Part shown: positions 32,904 to 40,888 of the stretch, piece by piece
How the letters are laid out: every line of letters starts with the position of its first letter
How positions within the stretch are numbered: the stretch's first letter is position 1
Assembly: GCA_964540655.1 (NCBI GenBank)
Contig: CAZINR010000004.1
Coordinates: forward strand, 1 to 49,130
Source of the DNA: CAZQBY01 sp964540655
GTDB lineage: Archaea > Altiarchaeota > Altiarchaeia > JAFGQM01
Direction of reading: 5' to 3'
Length of the DNA stretch: 49,130 nucleotides
The notes under the pieces: generated by a model
What the model was told of the DNA's origin: nothing
Database searches by the model: none
The model's input: only the letters and a program-made list of their open reading frames with translations
Made by a program: the position numbers and the translations under genes

Positions 32904-33356
32904 CTAAGGACTATCTAACCTTCTCAAGATATCCTTCATCTGGGCAATCTCTCTTTCCTGCGTCTCAATTATTGCAAGAGATAGATTTTTGACTTCGGGA
33001 TCGGTTATATCGGCATTCTCACTAGTCAAAATAGCGCTTGAGTGATGGGGTATCATAGCTTGCATATACTGCACATCGTCTACTGGAACTTGCGCCCTTA
33101 GTAATATAAGAGATATTACAAAGATTGCAGCACTGATACAGGCTATAGTTGCATTCATCCTTTTGTTTGGGAACATCTGCCTCATCAAAACAAGCATTAA
33201 AATAGCCATAGGCGAAACCATCAATAGCGCCATGTAAAACCTAGTGTAGCTCAAATATATGTGGTCTAATGAATAGACGTTGAGAAACATAACACCATAC
33301 ATGATAACAAAAGAAATGCAAAGGCTCAGAAACAATATCTTATATGGGTTTTCCAT
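32904..33356 (-). CDS. DUF305 membrane protein in an AT-rich insert
   Basis: 150 residues. Membrane helices at about 7-30, 38-60 and 68-88, then a DUF305 (four-helix, ferritin-like) external part with the metal-ligand-like MIPHHSSAI motif (~residues 104-112) and EIAQMKDILRRL near the end. DUF305 proteins often travel with copper or heavy-metal resistance. The gene is visibly AT-richer than everything around it and favours A/T codons, a sign of transfer. It is bracketed by copies of the tRNA-Arg 3' end at 32880-32894 and 33478-33489. TATA-like boxes on the right side (ATATAAATTC region, 33370s) suit leftward expression. Confidence 0.8.
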   Translation of the reverse strand: MENPYKILFLSLCISFVIMYGVMFLNVYSLDHIYLSYTRFYMALLMVSPMAILMLVLMRQMFPNKRMNATIACISAAIFVISLILLRAQVPVDDVQYMQAMIPHHSSAILTSENADITDPEVKNLSLAIIETQEREIAQMKDILRRLDSP

Positions 33357-33477
33357 TTTTAGTTATACTCTTGAATTTATATAAATAATGTGGAATCACG
33401 GAACTTGTTAGACTCATTTCTAAAACGGTCCTTGGCAGTTTCATCCAACGGTGCGGATTCCTCTGGAGGTGTGGGTA

Positions 33478-33489
33478 CCGCCGGGTCCG
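33478..33489 (+). repeat. Third copy of the tRNA-Arg 3' end (att-like direct repeat)
   Basis: CCGCCGGGTCCG, identical to 32791-32802 in tRNA-Arg and 32883-32894 in the hairpin element (the tRNA copy matches one base further, T). It closes the AT-rich DUF305 segment on its right. A sequence partly complementary to it (ACGGTCCTTGGC, about 33425-33436) lies upstream, so this copy may also close a weaker hairpin. Confidence 0.65.
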
Positions 33490-33492
33490 TTA

Positions 33493-33502
33493 GTTTTTTA
33501 TG
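33493..33502 (+). promoter_or_regulatory. TATA-like promoter of the pilin-like gene
   Basis: GTTTTTTATG, 21-30 bases before ATG 33523, so leaderless. It lies four bases after the att-like copy of the tRNA-Arg end. Confidence 0.5.
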
Positions 33503-33522
33503 GATTGCCCTATTACTACCCC

Positions 33523-34641
33523 ATGAATAAAGGGCAGATAAGCCTTGCCATAGCCCTCATAGTGCTGCTGGTCATAATAATAGTCATAGGCCTGCTTTTT
33601 GTCTTCGTGCTGAACCAGCCCGGGCACACCCCGGCATACGGCGACCAGGCGGCTTACGCTGATTGGTGCGTTCCCGGAGGCAGTGAATATTATGAAGGCA
33701 TGTATGCCGTGGTCGAGGGCATGGTCAATTTCCAGGGACAGGAGCTCTGTAGGGCCAGCCTGGCGCATGCCGGCGAAACAGGCTATATGTACTTCAACGA
33801 GGACTCCAGCGTCTGGTACGTGACGGACGCCTTCGGCAACATACTCGGCTCATACCTGGACTCGCCGGACTCGGACGAGGATGTCGCGACCCGCCCTTCT
33901 ACGGGAGGCGGCAGCAGCGAGGTCTGCCTGGAGCACGGCGAGCTCATGGATTTCGTCAATGGCGTAAAATACGAAGATGAGGATGTATGGCCCGACTGCG
34001 ACCTCGAGGAGACGCCCTTCAGCGCTGGGCAGGGGATGGCAGGCGGGGCCGGGCTGAGGAGCTGCAACAGCCTCGGCATAATCAATGCGGGGACCAAGGA
34101 CCCATCCGCAGTCACCATGGACGATGTTTATGCGGGCGCTATGGAACTGAACCCCACAGCCGCAGTCGGCAACACATATGCCGTGGAGCTCAGGGATGGC
34201 AATTATGCCGCCTTGGAGGTAAACTCGGTTTCATCCGACCAGATGACCGTCTGCTTTGACTGGGCGATGGTCGGCGGGGCTATGCAAGGGACTGCTTCAG
34301 GCGATTCCGGTTCCGGGCAAGACCAAGATACTGATTGCATAACCGGATATTGTCAATGCGGGGACGGCGTCGCGGTCGAGAATTGCCCTGATAGCGGAAT
34401 TTTCAATGCCGCACCCGTTATTGCGGGTTACTATTGCGGAGCAGTGACATACAAAGGCCAGACTGCGTGCAAGATATCAGTGCCCGTGACTGATCAGGGA
34501 GGTTTTTGCATGTACGTCTCGCCGATAGTCGAGGATATCGTCCATGCAAGTGGGTTCTCAACTCTTCCCGACGGGACCGAGGTGGACGATCCCATGATGT
34601 ATAACTACTGTGGGGATCCCATCTCCTTTGATGATCTTTAA
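33523..34641 (+). CDS. Type IV pilin-like protein with class III signal and Cys-rich external domain
   Basis: 372 residues from ATG 33523; the frame opens earlier, but only through the att repeat and promoter. The N-terminus MNKGQISLAIALIVLLV fits an archaeal prepilin: short leader, cleavage after Gly4, then a QxS start and a ~26-residue helix. Position +5 is Ala where many archaeal pilins have Glu, so it may be a minor pilin or a pilin-like anchor. The mature part is large and acidic with Gly/Ser linkers and about a dozen cysteines (e.g. TDCITGYCQCGDG, AVENCPDSG), suggesting several disulfides. Probably assembled by the nearby Tad-like machine (28412-32204). Confidence 0.7.
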   Translation: MNKGQISLAIALIVLLVIIIVIGLLFVFVLNQPGHTPAYGDQAAYADWCVPGGSEYYEGMYAVVEGMVNFQGQELCRASLAHAGETGYMYFNEDSSVWYVTDAFGNILGSYLDSPDSDEDVATRPSTGGGSSEVCLEHGELMDFVNGVKYEDEDVWPDCDLEETPFSAGQGMAGGAGLRSCNSLGIINAGTKDPSAVTMDDVYAGAMELNPTAAVGNTYAVELRDGNYAALEVNSVSSDQMTVCFDWAMVGGAMQGTASGDSGSGQDQDTDCITGYCQCGDGVAVENCPDSGIFNAAPVIAGYYCGAVTYKGQTACKISVPVTDQGGFCMYVSPIVEDIVHASGFSTLPDGTEVDDPMMYNYCGDPISFDDL

Positions 34642-34749
34642 CTTTCAGAATCCTTAAAATGGATGCAAGGCTCACCACTGTCAGATCCGTTCACTTTTTT
34701 ATATGTTGCCCCCTTAGATAAACGATTACCCAATAAACGAGGATAAAAA

Positions 34750-35040
34750 ATGCCAGGAAAGCCTAAGGTACATACTGCGGAAGTGCATTTCTCCCTATTC
34801 GGAAAAGATAGGAAACCGCCGACGCATGGAAAGTTCAATTACCACATAGACGGAAAAAGATGTGTGGTACATGCGGGTCCGGGGACATACATTTCAGTGC
34901 TGCCCACAGGACCAAAAGCAGACGGTTCGCGCCAAGTTCCGACCCACACGAAAGAGGCGATAACAGACGCCCTGCGGGCTAAACATAAGGGTCATACGGT
35001 CGAATTCGATGTTCAAAGGGGAGGGCCACCCCTCTGGTAG
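34750..35040 (+). CDS. Small soluble protein of unknown function
   Basis: 96 residues, no membrane segment, basic and His/Pro/Gly-rich (HTAEVHFSLFGKDRKPPTHGKFNYHIDGKR). Probably a small beta protein. A TATA-like CTTTTTTATATG (34694-34705) and a GAGG about nine bases before the ATG support expression with a ~20-base leader, one of few genes here with a possible Shine-Dalgarno. No family recognised. Confidence 0.6.
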   Translation: MPGKPKVHTAEVHFSLFGKDRKPPTHGKFNYHIDGKRCVVHAGPGTYISVLPTGPKADGSRQVPTHTKEAITDALRAKHKGHTVEFDVQRGGPPLW

Positions 35041-35043
35041 GCC

Positions 35044-35721
35044 TTAATGTTTTAGTCTTTTCTGAATCTTCCCCCCTTGCAGCTCCCGCAGGGCGTCTGA
35101 AGATATCCACCGCGCGCTCTTTGAGTCGATTTTCTGAATCTCTTTGGCGACCCCTATGGCGCGCGCGTTTAGTCTTTTGTTGCGCTTCCCGATGTTCCTA
35201 AGCGCCCAGCTGACCGCCTTTTTGACGTACTTGCGCTCGTCCGTGGACTCTCTCTTTATTATCGGGAAGAGCTTCTCAAACTTCTCGTCCGGCGCCTTCT
35301 TGTCGTGTACCGCCAGACCGGCCATGAGCGAGAATGCTCCGCGCTTGACGAACTCCTCCTTGCGCGCGCTCCATTCCTCAGCCTTCCTGTAAGCATAAGG
35401 CGTCTGGTCGAACAGGCTCGTGCAGGCCTGGTCGCAGACGTCCCAGGAGTCGAAGTCCTTGGACCATGATTCCATCTGCTCTTCGGTTACGAGCTTCGGG
35501 TCGTCGATGAAGACGGCCAGCAGACGGGCCTCGTGTATCCCCGATGCCCAAAGTTCGAGAGCCAGCCCATGGTCTCTGCCGATGCCCTTCGCCATCCCCC
35601 TCAGAACGTAGACTGAGATTCCCAGTGTCCCCTCCGTGCTTATGCCATAGCGAGCCATCCCCTTGACGTTTTCGGGATTGGCCATAGACTTCAGTTTCCC
35701 CAAAATCTCTTCTGCGCGCAT
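35044..35721 (-). CDS. AlkD-like DNA alkylation repair protein (HEAT repeats)
   Basis: 225 residues from ATG 35721; the frame extends 14 codons into the CPBP gene. All-helical HEAT-like repeats with AlkD features: HEARLLAVFIDDPKLVTEEQMESW, then the WDVCDQACTSLF core (DNA-facing Trp and Asp), ARKEEFVKRGAFSLMAGLAVHDK, and KKAVSWALRNIGKR. AlkD-type glycosylases remove bulky or charged alkylpurines without base flipping. Archaeal members of this group are often annotated only as DNA alkylation repair. It begins one base after the CPBP stop, so they are co-transcribed. Confidence 0.83.
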   Translation of the reverse strand: MRAEEILGKLKSMANPENVKGMARYGISTEGTLGISVYVLRGMAKGIGRDHGLALELWASGIHEARLLAVFIDDPKLVTEEQMESWSKDFDSWDVCDQACTSLFDQTPYAYRKAEEWSARKEEFVKRGAFSLMAGLAVHDKKAPDEKFEKLFPIIKRESTDERKYVKKAVSWALRNIGKRNKRLNARAIGVAKEIQKIDSKSARWISSDALRELQGGKIQKRLKH

Positions 35722-35722
35722 C

Positions 35723-36295
35723 TTAAGGTAGTATGAGGAACAGCAGTGTCCCCAGGACAGCATGGCTGAAAATAGGACCTAACAAGTTCCTCTCCTTCTC
35801 ATAGGCCCAACCCCAGGCGAATCCGGCTATGAGTGTCGTCAGCATAACGATGTCGACCTGTGGGATTCCTATGAAAAAGTGGGAAAGCGAGAAGACAAGC
35901 GATACTATGAAGACGTTCGCCAAGGCTGGCATAGCTCTCCTGAGCAGCCCCTGTCCGTAGCCCCTGAAGATGAACTCCTGCGCAGGTATGGAGATGCTCC
36001 AATAGGCTAGATACCCAAGATTCGGCACTTTGAGGCCATAGCCGTTGACAACCGCGAAAATAGCCAGGCCAGCGACGCCCACCAGCGTGAACGGGAGCTG
36101 AATCCTGATTGCCGGCCATATACGCTTGATTGTAAGACCCAGGTTCTCAGGGTTTTCTTTCTTCCAGTAGTTGAAGATCGCTATGAAGCCTATGACCGTG
36201 CTCATGGTCAGGTAATAGTCCGCGCCTCTCAGGAGCATGAAGGCGGTGACTGCCAGAAGCACGGCAAGCTCGAAGATTCTCCGGCCGGTATCCAT
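35723..36295 (-). CDS. CPBP-family membrane protein with variant first motif
   Basis: 190 residues, six helices. The CPBP motif reads PAQEFIFRGYGQG (~residue 115), i.e. Gln-Glu rather than Glu-Glu, followed by FSLSHFFIGI and FSHAVLGTLLF. Loss of the first Glu could lower or remove protease activity, though the second Glu, Arg and both His remain. Distinct from the larger CPBP protein at 14307. The minus-strand box GGTTTTTCATTC (about 36317-36328) gives a short leader. It shares the region upstream with the tRNA-Trp promoter, facing the other way. Confidence 0.8.
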   Translation of the reverse strand: MDTGRRIFELAVLLAVTAFMLLRGADYYLTMSTVIGFIAIFNYWKKENPENLGLTIKRIWPAIRIQLPFTLVGVAGLAIFAVVNGYGLKVPNLGYLAYWSISIPAQEFIFRGYGQGLLRRAMPALANVFIVSLVFSLSHFFIGIPQVDIVMLTTLIAGFAWGWAYEKERNLLGPIFSHAVLGTLLFLILP

Positions 36296-36326
36296 CCCCT
36301 ATCTTACAGTTGTTGAATGAAAAACC

Positions 36327-36402
36327 GTTTTTATGTTCTCTTGCTATAATATCCCGATCAGGCCGGCGAGTGCTTATCCAAGCATCACCGCTCTGTCGTA
36401 AT
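36327..36402 (+). promoter_or_regulatory. tRNA-Trp promoter and conserved leader
   Basis: TATA-like GTTTTTATG at 36327-36335 predicts a start near 36351-36358, so about 50 bases are transcribed before the tRNA. The leader begins ATCCCGATCAG (36351-36361), then GGCGAG, then a hairpin TGCTT-ATCC-AAGCA. The same string of elements precedes tRNA-Thr (45437-45549). Confidence 0.55.
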
Positions 36403-36621
36403 GGGGTCGTAGGGTAGTCTGGCATCCTCGCAGGCTCCAGAGGAACCCCTTTCTTTCAAAAAGAAAGGTGTTTCATCCCCAAAGAAACGGGTTGACACAT
36501 CATTCTCAGGGAAGGATCTTTGGAGCACCGAGCCGCTCTAATCGCGGCGATGACGAGATGTAGGTATACGCTTCGCGCATGGAGATACCTGCTGACCTGG
36601 GTTCAAATCCCGGCGACCCCA
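36403..36621 (+). tRNA. tRNA-Trp (anticodon CCA) with a 146-base intron
   Basis: Acceptor GGGGTCG/CGACCCC, discriminator A. Anticodon stem GCAGG/CCTGC; loop CTCCAG+A, anticodon CCA. Intron 36441-36586 at 37/38. The bulge-helix-bulge has CTCC (36435-36438) paired with GGAG (36581-36584), bulge A-G^A and bulge A-T^A. Archaeal tRNA-Trp introns often carry a box C/D guide for methylation at positions 34 and 39. Here a GATGA stands at 36549-36553, but clear C/D pairs were not established. The intron has strong hairpins such as CTTTCTTT-caaaa-AGAAAG. Followed by the conserved hairpin element. Confidence 0.9.
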
Positions 36622-36712
36622 TTCTTACTTATGCTAGAGTTAGCTCGAGTGCGGTCGTCTTATATCGAGAAGGATTGCTGGGCTTGGGATTTTCTCAACG
36701 TCCCGGCGCCCA
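36622..36712 (+). repeat. tRNA-3' hairpin element, copy 2 (after tRNA-Trp)
   Basis: Same layout as copy 1: GCGGTCGTC (36651-36659), TT, ATATCGAGAAG (36662-36672), 18-base loop, TTTCTCAACGT (36691-36701), CCC, GGCGCCCA (36705-36712). The 3' strand TCCCGGCG-CCCA repeats the tRNA-Trp end TCCCGGCGACCCCA with small deletions. Confidence 0.7.
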
Positions 36713-36724
36713 TCTTATTCTCAA

Positions 36725-38521
36725 CTAATGAAGGATGGTGTCGAAGTGCCTTTCCTTTATGGGCCTTCCCGCGATGTAATTAAAATACACCTTCAGGTAC
36801 TTCAGGAACATCAGGGCATAGTTCTCCTGCCTCATCCTCCTGACCGAGTTATAGACTTCCAGGTTACCATCCACCTTTATCTTCCCCCTCTTGCTCATCC
36901 TCACGCTCATGTCGGTGTCCTCGAACATGCTCATCTCCTCGTCGAATCCGCCCGCAGCCATGAACTCGTCCTTCCTGTATGCGCAGTTCGGGGTGGCCAG
37001 CTGCTGGAAGCCCAATGAAGAAGTCAGCCTGTAGAACAGGTCCGAGTTCATGCGAAACAGCACTTCATCCATCATGCCCCCGTCAGATGGCCGCAGGACT
37101 CCACCCAGGCCAGCCAGCTCCGGGTCTATGCAGAAATGATAGGCTATCTTCTCCAGCCAGTCCTCCGGCACGCGCGTATCCGCGTCCGTGAAGGCAAGGA
37201 TTTCGCCTTCCGCTTCCTTTGCCCCGGCATTCCTGCCCGCCCCGGGCCCGGGTTTGCCGCAGTAGACCACCCTGCCATACTCTTTCGCCACCTCCTCTGT
37301 CCCGTCCGTCGAGTTGCCGTCAGCGACTATGATCTCGAAGTTCCTGTAGGACTGTTTTTTGATTGAGCTCAAGCACTTCTCAATATGGTTTATCTCGTTC
37401 TTCGTGGGGACGATGACCGTTATCTTCTTTCCCGAGAACCTTTCCAGAGTGTTTCTGTAAACCTCCTCCAGCCCTTTGACCGTATTCTCCATAGAATATC
37501 TCTTCTCTACAAGTCTTCTGTTTTTCCTTTTCAAGCCCTCCAGCCTCTTCCCGTCGGCCAGGAGAGTGTCGATTTTCCCTGCCAACTCTTCCGGATTCTT
37601 GAACATATCCTCTTTGTCGAGAAGCTCACCGGCCGCCCCCACTTCGGTCGACATGACCGCGCACCCGGAGGCCATGGCCTCCAGCAGGACTATCCCCTGC
37701 GTCTCCATCTCCGAGGGGAACACGAAGATGTCGGCAGCTGCGAAGGCCTGGGGCAGGATTCCGTCATCCAGGAAACCGGTGAACATCACATCTCTGCCTG
37801 CCTTTTTCCGGAGGGCCCTTTTCATCTTGCCTTCCCCTGCCATCACAAAGGCTGCATCCGATTTCGACATCATGGCCGATTCGACGAAGATGTCCGGCCG
37901 CTTCCTCTCTTCAAGGCGACCGACGAAAAGCACGACCTTCCTGCCTTTTGGGATTCCGAACCTCTTCCTGAATCCGCCATCGTCCGTTTTTGGGCTGAAC
38001 CTCTCCGTGTCGACGCCATTGGGCACCACGAAGACGGGCCTTTTGACGCCTCTCTTTTCCAACTCTCCTTTGGTCCATTCCGAGGGGACGATTATCGAGT
38101 CGCAGCTGTTGTACAGGCGCATCAGGTACCTCCACATGACCTTGGAGGCGAACCTGCCCGGGAGCGAGTCCGTGGACGCGTAGTAGCCGAAGAAGGCCGA
38201 GGGGTCTGTGTGGAACGAGCCGACCAGGGGGAGGAGGTTCTCCCGCGCGCACTTCCAGCCGTAGTAGAACATGGGGTAGGGGGTGTGTACGTGTATTATG
38301 TCATATCCCTTCGCGCGCCTGACTATGTCCCCGGCAGAGAGCGCGAAATCGTATTCCGGCGAAGTTGGCACGGGTATGCCGCCGACCCTCTCGACACCCT
38401 CGCCGACCGGGGAGAATATCTCGTCTTTCCAGGCTTTTTTGGCTTTGTGCACCTCGTAAAGTGCCTTTGCCACGCCGTTGTTCTGCGGAACGTATGTGTC
38501 GGTGAAGTTGGCTACCCTCAT
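36725..38521 (-). CDS. Fused GT4-GT2 glycosyltransferase
   Basis: 598 residues. Residues 1-~365 are a GT4 (GT-B) enzyme: DTYVPQNNGVAKALYEV, HVHTPYP, VPNGVDTERFSP, VLFVGRLEERKRP and the E-x7-E motif SEMETQGIVLLEAMASG. Residues ~370-598 are a GT2 (GT-A) enzyme: ITVIVPTKNE, IIVADGNSTDGT, AFTDADTRVPEDW (DxD-like), and EDTDMSVRM. Fusing a retaining with an inverting transferase suggests two successive sugar additions. It starts four bases inside the GT-C gene and is the last gene of the leftward glycosylation operon. Donor and acceptor unknown. Confidence 0.88.
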   Translation of the reverse strand: MRVANFTDTYVPQNNGVAKALYEVHKAKKAWKDEIFSPVGEGVERVGGIPVPTSPEYDFALSAGDIVRRAKGYDIIHVHTPYPMFYYGWKCARENLLPLVGSFHTDPSAFFGYYASTDSLPGRFASKVMWRYLMRLYNSCDSIIVPSEWTKGELEKRGVKRPVFVVPNGVDTERFSPKTDDGGFRKRFGIPKGRKVVLFVGRLEERKRPDIFVESAMMSKSDAAFVMAGEGKMKRALRKKAGRDVMFTGFLDDGILPQAFAAADIFVFPSEMETQGIVLLEAMASGCAVMSTEVGAAGELLDKEDMFKNPEELAGKIDTLLADGKRLEGLKRKNRRLVEKRYSMENTVKGLEEVYRNTLERFSGKKITVIVPTKNEINHIEKCLSSIKKQSYRNFEIIVADGNSTDGTEEVAKEYGRVVYCGKPGPGAGRNAGAKEAEGEILAFTDADTRVPEDWLEKIAYHFCIDPELAGLGGVLRPSDGGMMDEVLFRMNSDLFYRLTSSLGFQQLATPNCAYRKDEFMAAGGFDEEMSMFEDTDMSVRMSKRGKIKVDGNLEVYNSVRRMRQENYALMFLKYLKVYFNYIAGRPIKERHFDTILH

Positions 38522-39897
38522 GTTTTATAGACTTTAGTCCCCCCGCTTTGGAATACAGTCTCCAGGCCTAGCTCTTTGAACTTTTGGATGTCGAACCCGT
38601 AGTGCTCGACGTCCCTCTCCCCGACCACGACATAATCCACGCCGTGTTTTTCCATCAGCATCAAAGCTTCCTGCCCGTCCGCCGTCTTCAGGGCAGTGTG
38701 CAGGTCTACCCACCTCTCCCTGTCCGGGATGCACTCCAGGAACTGGTCGAAGCTGGTTTGTATCCCCGGCCTCATCGCTAACATGTTTATGGTCCCCGAC
38801 ACCTCCAGGTTGGCCAAAACCACGCCGCTTTCGACGTTCTCGTCAATCCACTCGGCGCCCGCCACGTCGCCCTCGGACAAAGCCGGCTCTACGGCCATGA
38901 CCGACAGCAACATCCCGACTATGGAGATTATCACTATGGCTAGCTTGTATTCTCTTTTAATCCTCAGCTCCGTCAGTAGGAACGGCATGCTGAAGCCGAA
39001 CAGCAGTATCTGGTCGTAGGGATGCAGCTCGGGTATGAAGAGCGAGACCAGGAAAGCAACCACCGAGATGCCCAGAGCTATCCTCCACAGAACCGCATAA
39101 TCATCACGGCTTTTTCTGACCAGGTAGAACAGCCCGAAGCCTATCGCGGCTATGAACGGCGCCATGACCCAGAGATAGGACGTGCCTGGGTCGTTCACGC
39201 TGACGACGGCCGTGGATATGTCCAGGCACTCTCCGGCCCTGCTGGCAGACATCAGCAGCCATGGGGACATCAGCCCGCCCCCTATGGCGGCTATGAGCAG
39301 TGCATATACCAGGAAGTTCTTGTCGCCTCTGCTGAGCTTCCAGAGCGAGAAGGCGAGCAATACGACGCCGATGCTGAGGGCTATGCCGTAATTGAAGAGA
39401 AGCGTCAGCGCGAACAGACCGCCTGCCGGCAGGTACCTGCCCTTCAAGAAGAAGTAGACTATCAGCGGGAATAGAAGAAGGCCGAAGAGATGGGGGCTGT
39501 CATAGGACTGGGAGGTCACTATGGGACTGAAGGCCATGAAGGCCGCCCCCCAGAGGGCGGCTTCCTCGTCCCTCCACTTCTTAATCAGGAAATATGCGGT
39601 CAGGGCCAGCAAAGCGCTGACCAGCGGAAGGGCGTATTGTATCAGATCGAAGACCTCTATGCCCGTCATGATGCTAGCATAGCCTAGCAGAAGGTGGTAT
39701 CCGGGCGGATAGAGGTGCGGTCTCCCTCCGGCCACAAAATCCCGAGACGGCACCCAGCCCGTCCGGGCCACAGTCTGCCCTATTCTGGTGTGATAGATGG
39801 AATCGAAGTCAACCAGGAAATCATGTGTTAACGGCGGATGTATCTTGACGGCGAGGCTCAGCAGGATTATGCCCAGGATTACGTATCTAGCTTTCAT
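38518..39897 (-). CDS. GT-C-type membrane glycosyltransferase
   Basis: 459 residues: about eleven membrane helices (residues 1-~340) and a C-terminal soluble domain. The first loop has FLVDFDSIYHTRIGQTVARTGW, with acidic residues as in STT3/AglB or PMT-like GT-C enzymes, which use lipid-phosphate donors. No WWDYG box of oligosaccharyltransferases is present, so it is not AglB itself. The soluble tail (IDENVESGVVLANLEVSG, then VDYVVVGERDVEHYGFD) recalls membrane transferases that act on extracellular glycans. Overlaps both neighbours (4 and 11 bases). Confidence 0.78.
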   Translation of the reverse strand: MKARYVILGIILLSLAVKIHPPLTHDFLVDFDSIYHTRIGQTVARTGWVPSRDFVAGGRPHLYPPGYHLLLGYASIMTGIEVFDLIQYALPLVSALLALTAYFLIKKWRDEEAALWGAAFMAFSPIVTSQSYDSPHLFGLLLFPLIVYFFLKGRYLPAGGLFALTLLFNYGIALSIGVVLLAFSLWKLSRGDKNFLVYALLIAAIGGGLMSPWLLMSASRAGECLDISTAVVSVNDPGTSYLWVMAPFIAAIGFGLFYLVRKSRDDYAVLWRIALGISVVAFLVSLFIPELHPYDQILLFGFSMPFLLTELRIKREYKLAIVIISIVGMLLSVMAVEPALSEGDVAGAEWIDENVESGVVLANLEVSGTINMLAMRPGIQTSFDQFLECIPDRERWVDLHTALKTADGQEALMLMEKHGVDYVVVGERDVEHYGFDIQKFKELGLETVFQSGGTKVYKT

Positions 39898-40888
39898 CCA
39901 GGACCTCCTCGTAGACCCGTTTGAGCTGCAGACCGACCTTCTCCATGGAATGCCCCTTCACGCTTCTTTTCCCGCCCTTGACCAGCTTCTTCCTCAGCGA
40001 TTCGTCCTCTACCAGCTGCCGCAAATAGTCCTTGAACTCCTGGTCGGTCTTGGCTCTGAGGCAGTCCTTGCCGTCGCGGGTCCAGTCCCGGAACACGGGC
40101 AGATCGCGTATCAGGACGGGCCTCCCCATGGCCCATGCCTCTAGTATCACTATCCCCTGCGTCTCGGCCATGGATGGGAAGAAGAATATGTCGCCGGCCG
40201 AATAAGCCGCCAGTATGTCATCCACATAACCTGTGAATTTGACGTTATCCGGCTTGCTCTCAAGGGCCTGCTCCAGCTCCTTGTTCTTGACGAGAGCCCC
40301 GTGGAAGAGATTGCCGAACCACATGAATCTGTTGTCGAACTCCCTTGCCACGTCCACGAAGGTCTTGACCCCTTTTCTGACGAACACGTGACCGATGGAG
40401 AACGGCACGATACCTTCCATCCCGTATTTCCTGCGGTAATCCTCCCGCTTCTCCTGGCTGAACTTGAAGATGTCCAGGTCCACTCCGTTGCTGACCGGTG
40501 TTATCGGCTGGGTCAGGCCGTAGTCCTCTAGCCTATCTTTTGTGTATTGGCTGGGGCATATTATGTGGTCAGCCTGCCCGTAGAAGTACTTCAGGTACTT
40601 CCTGAATATCGGGGCTATGGTGTTGCTGAAGGTGAAGCTGTTGCGGGTATCCTCTTCCAGCGTGTGAGCGTGCATTACTACCTTCTTCCCCTTCGATTTA
40701 GCCAGCTTGGCGTAGAATAGCGATTTCGGGAATACGGTGTTGATGTGTATCAAATCGTAGTCGCCGAGCGGATCGGTCGTGTACTCCACGCCCGCCAGCT
40801 CCAGGGCTCTTCTCTGCCTTTGCAGGGCCACCCCTATGCCGCTCTTCCTCATCAGGGCATCCCCCTCAAGGTAAAGGCACACCTTCAT
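39887..40888 (-). CDS. GT4 family glycosyltransferase
   Basis: 333 residues from ATG 40888 (the frame extends to 40975 but into the upstream gene; MKVCLYLEGDALMRKSGIG is the natural start). GT-B features: HINTVFPKSLFYAKLAKSKGKKVVMHAHTLEED, VSNGVDLDIFKFS, SIGHVFVRKGVKTFVDVA and SMAETQGIVILEAWAMG. It resembles 1,2-diacylglycerol or archaeol glucosyltransferases of this family, so a glycolipid acceptor is possible. It overlaps the next-upstream GT4 gene by 23 bases. Confidence 0.85.
   Translation of the reverse strand: MKVCLYLEGDALMRKSGIGVALQRQRRALELAGVEYTTDPLGDYDLIHINTVFPKSLFYAKLAKSKGKKVVMHAHTLEEDTRNSFTFSNTIAPIFRKYLKYFYGQADHIICPSQYTKDRLEDYGLTQPITPVSNGVDLDIFKFSQEKREDYRRKYGMEGIVPFSIGHVFVRKGVKTFVDVAREFDNRFMWFGNLFHGALVKNKELEQALESKPDNVKFTGYVDDILAAYSAGDIFFFPSMAETQGIVILEAWAMGRPVLIRDLPVFRDWTRDGKDCLRAKTDQEFKDYLRQLVEDESLRKKLVKGGKRSVKGHSMEKVGLQLKRVYEEVLDES

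Noticed and set aside
32803..33489. Complete integrated virus or plasmid at tRNA-Arg
   Set aside because: Only one gene and no integrase or replication gene lie between the repeats; at most a minimal cassette.
37385..38530. Long plus-strand open frame of 381 codons opposite the GT4-GT2 gene
   Set aside because: Antisense shadow of a well-conserved glycosyltransferase; composition (His/Arg/Leu-rich, low complexity) is typical of a GC-driven shadow.
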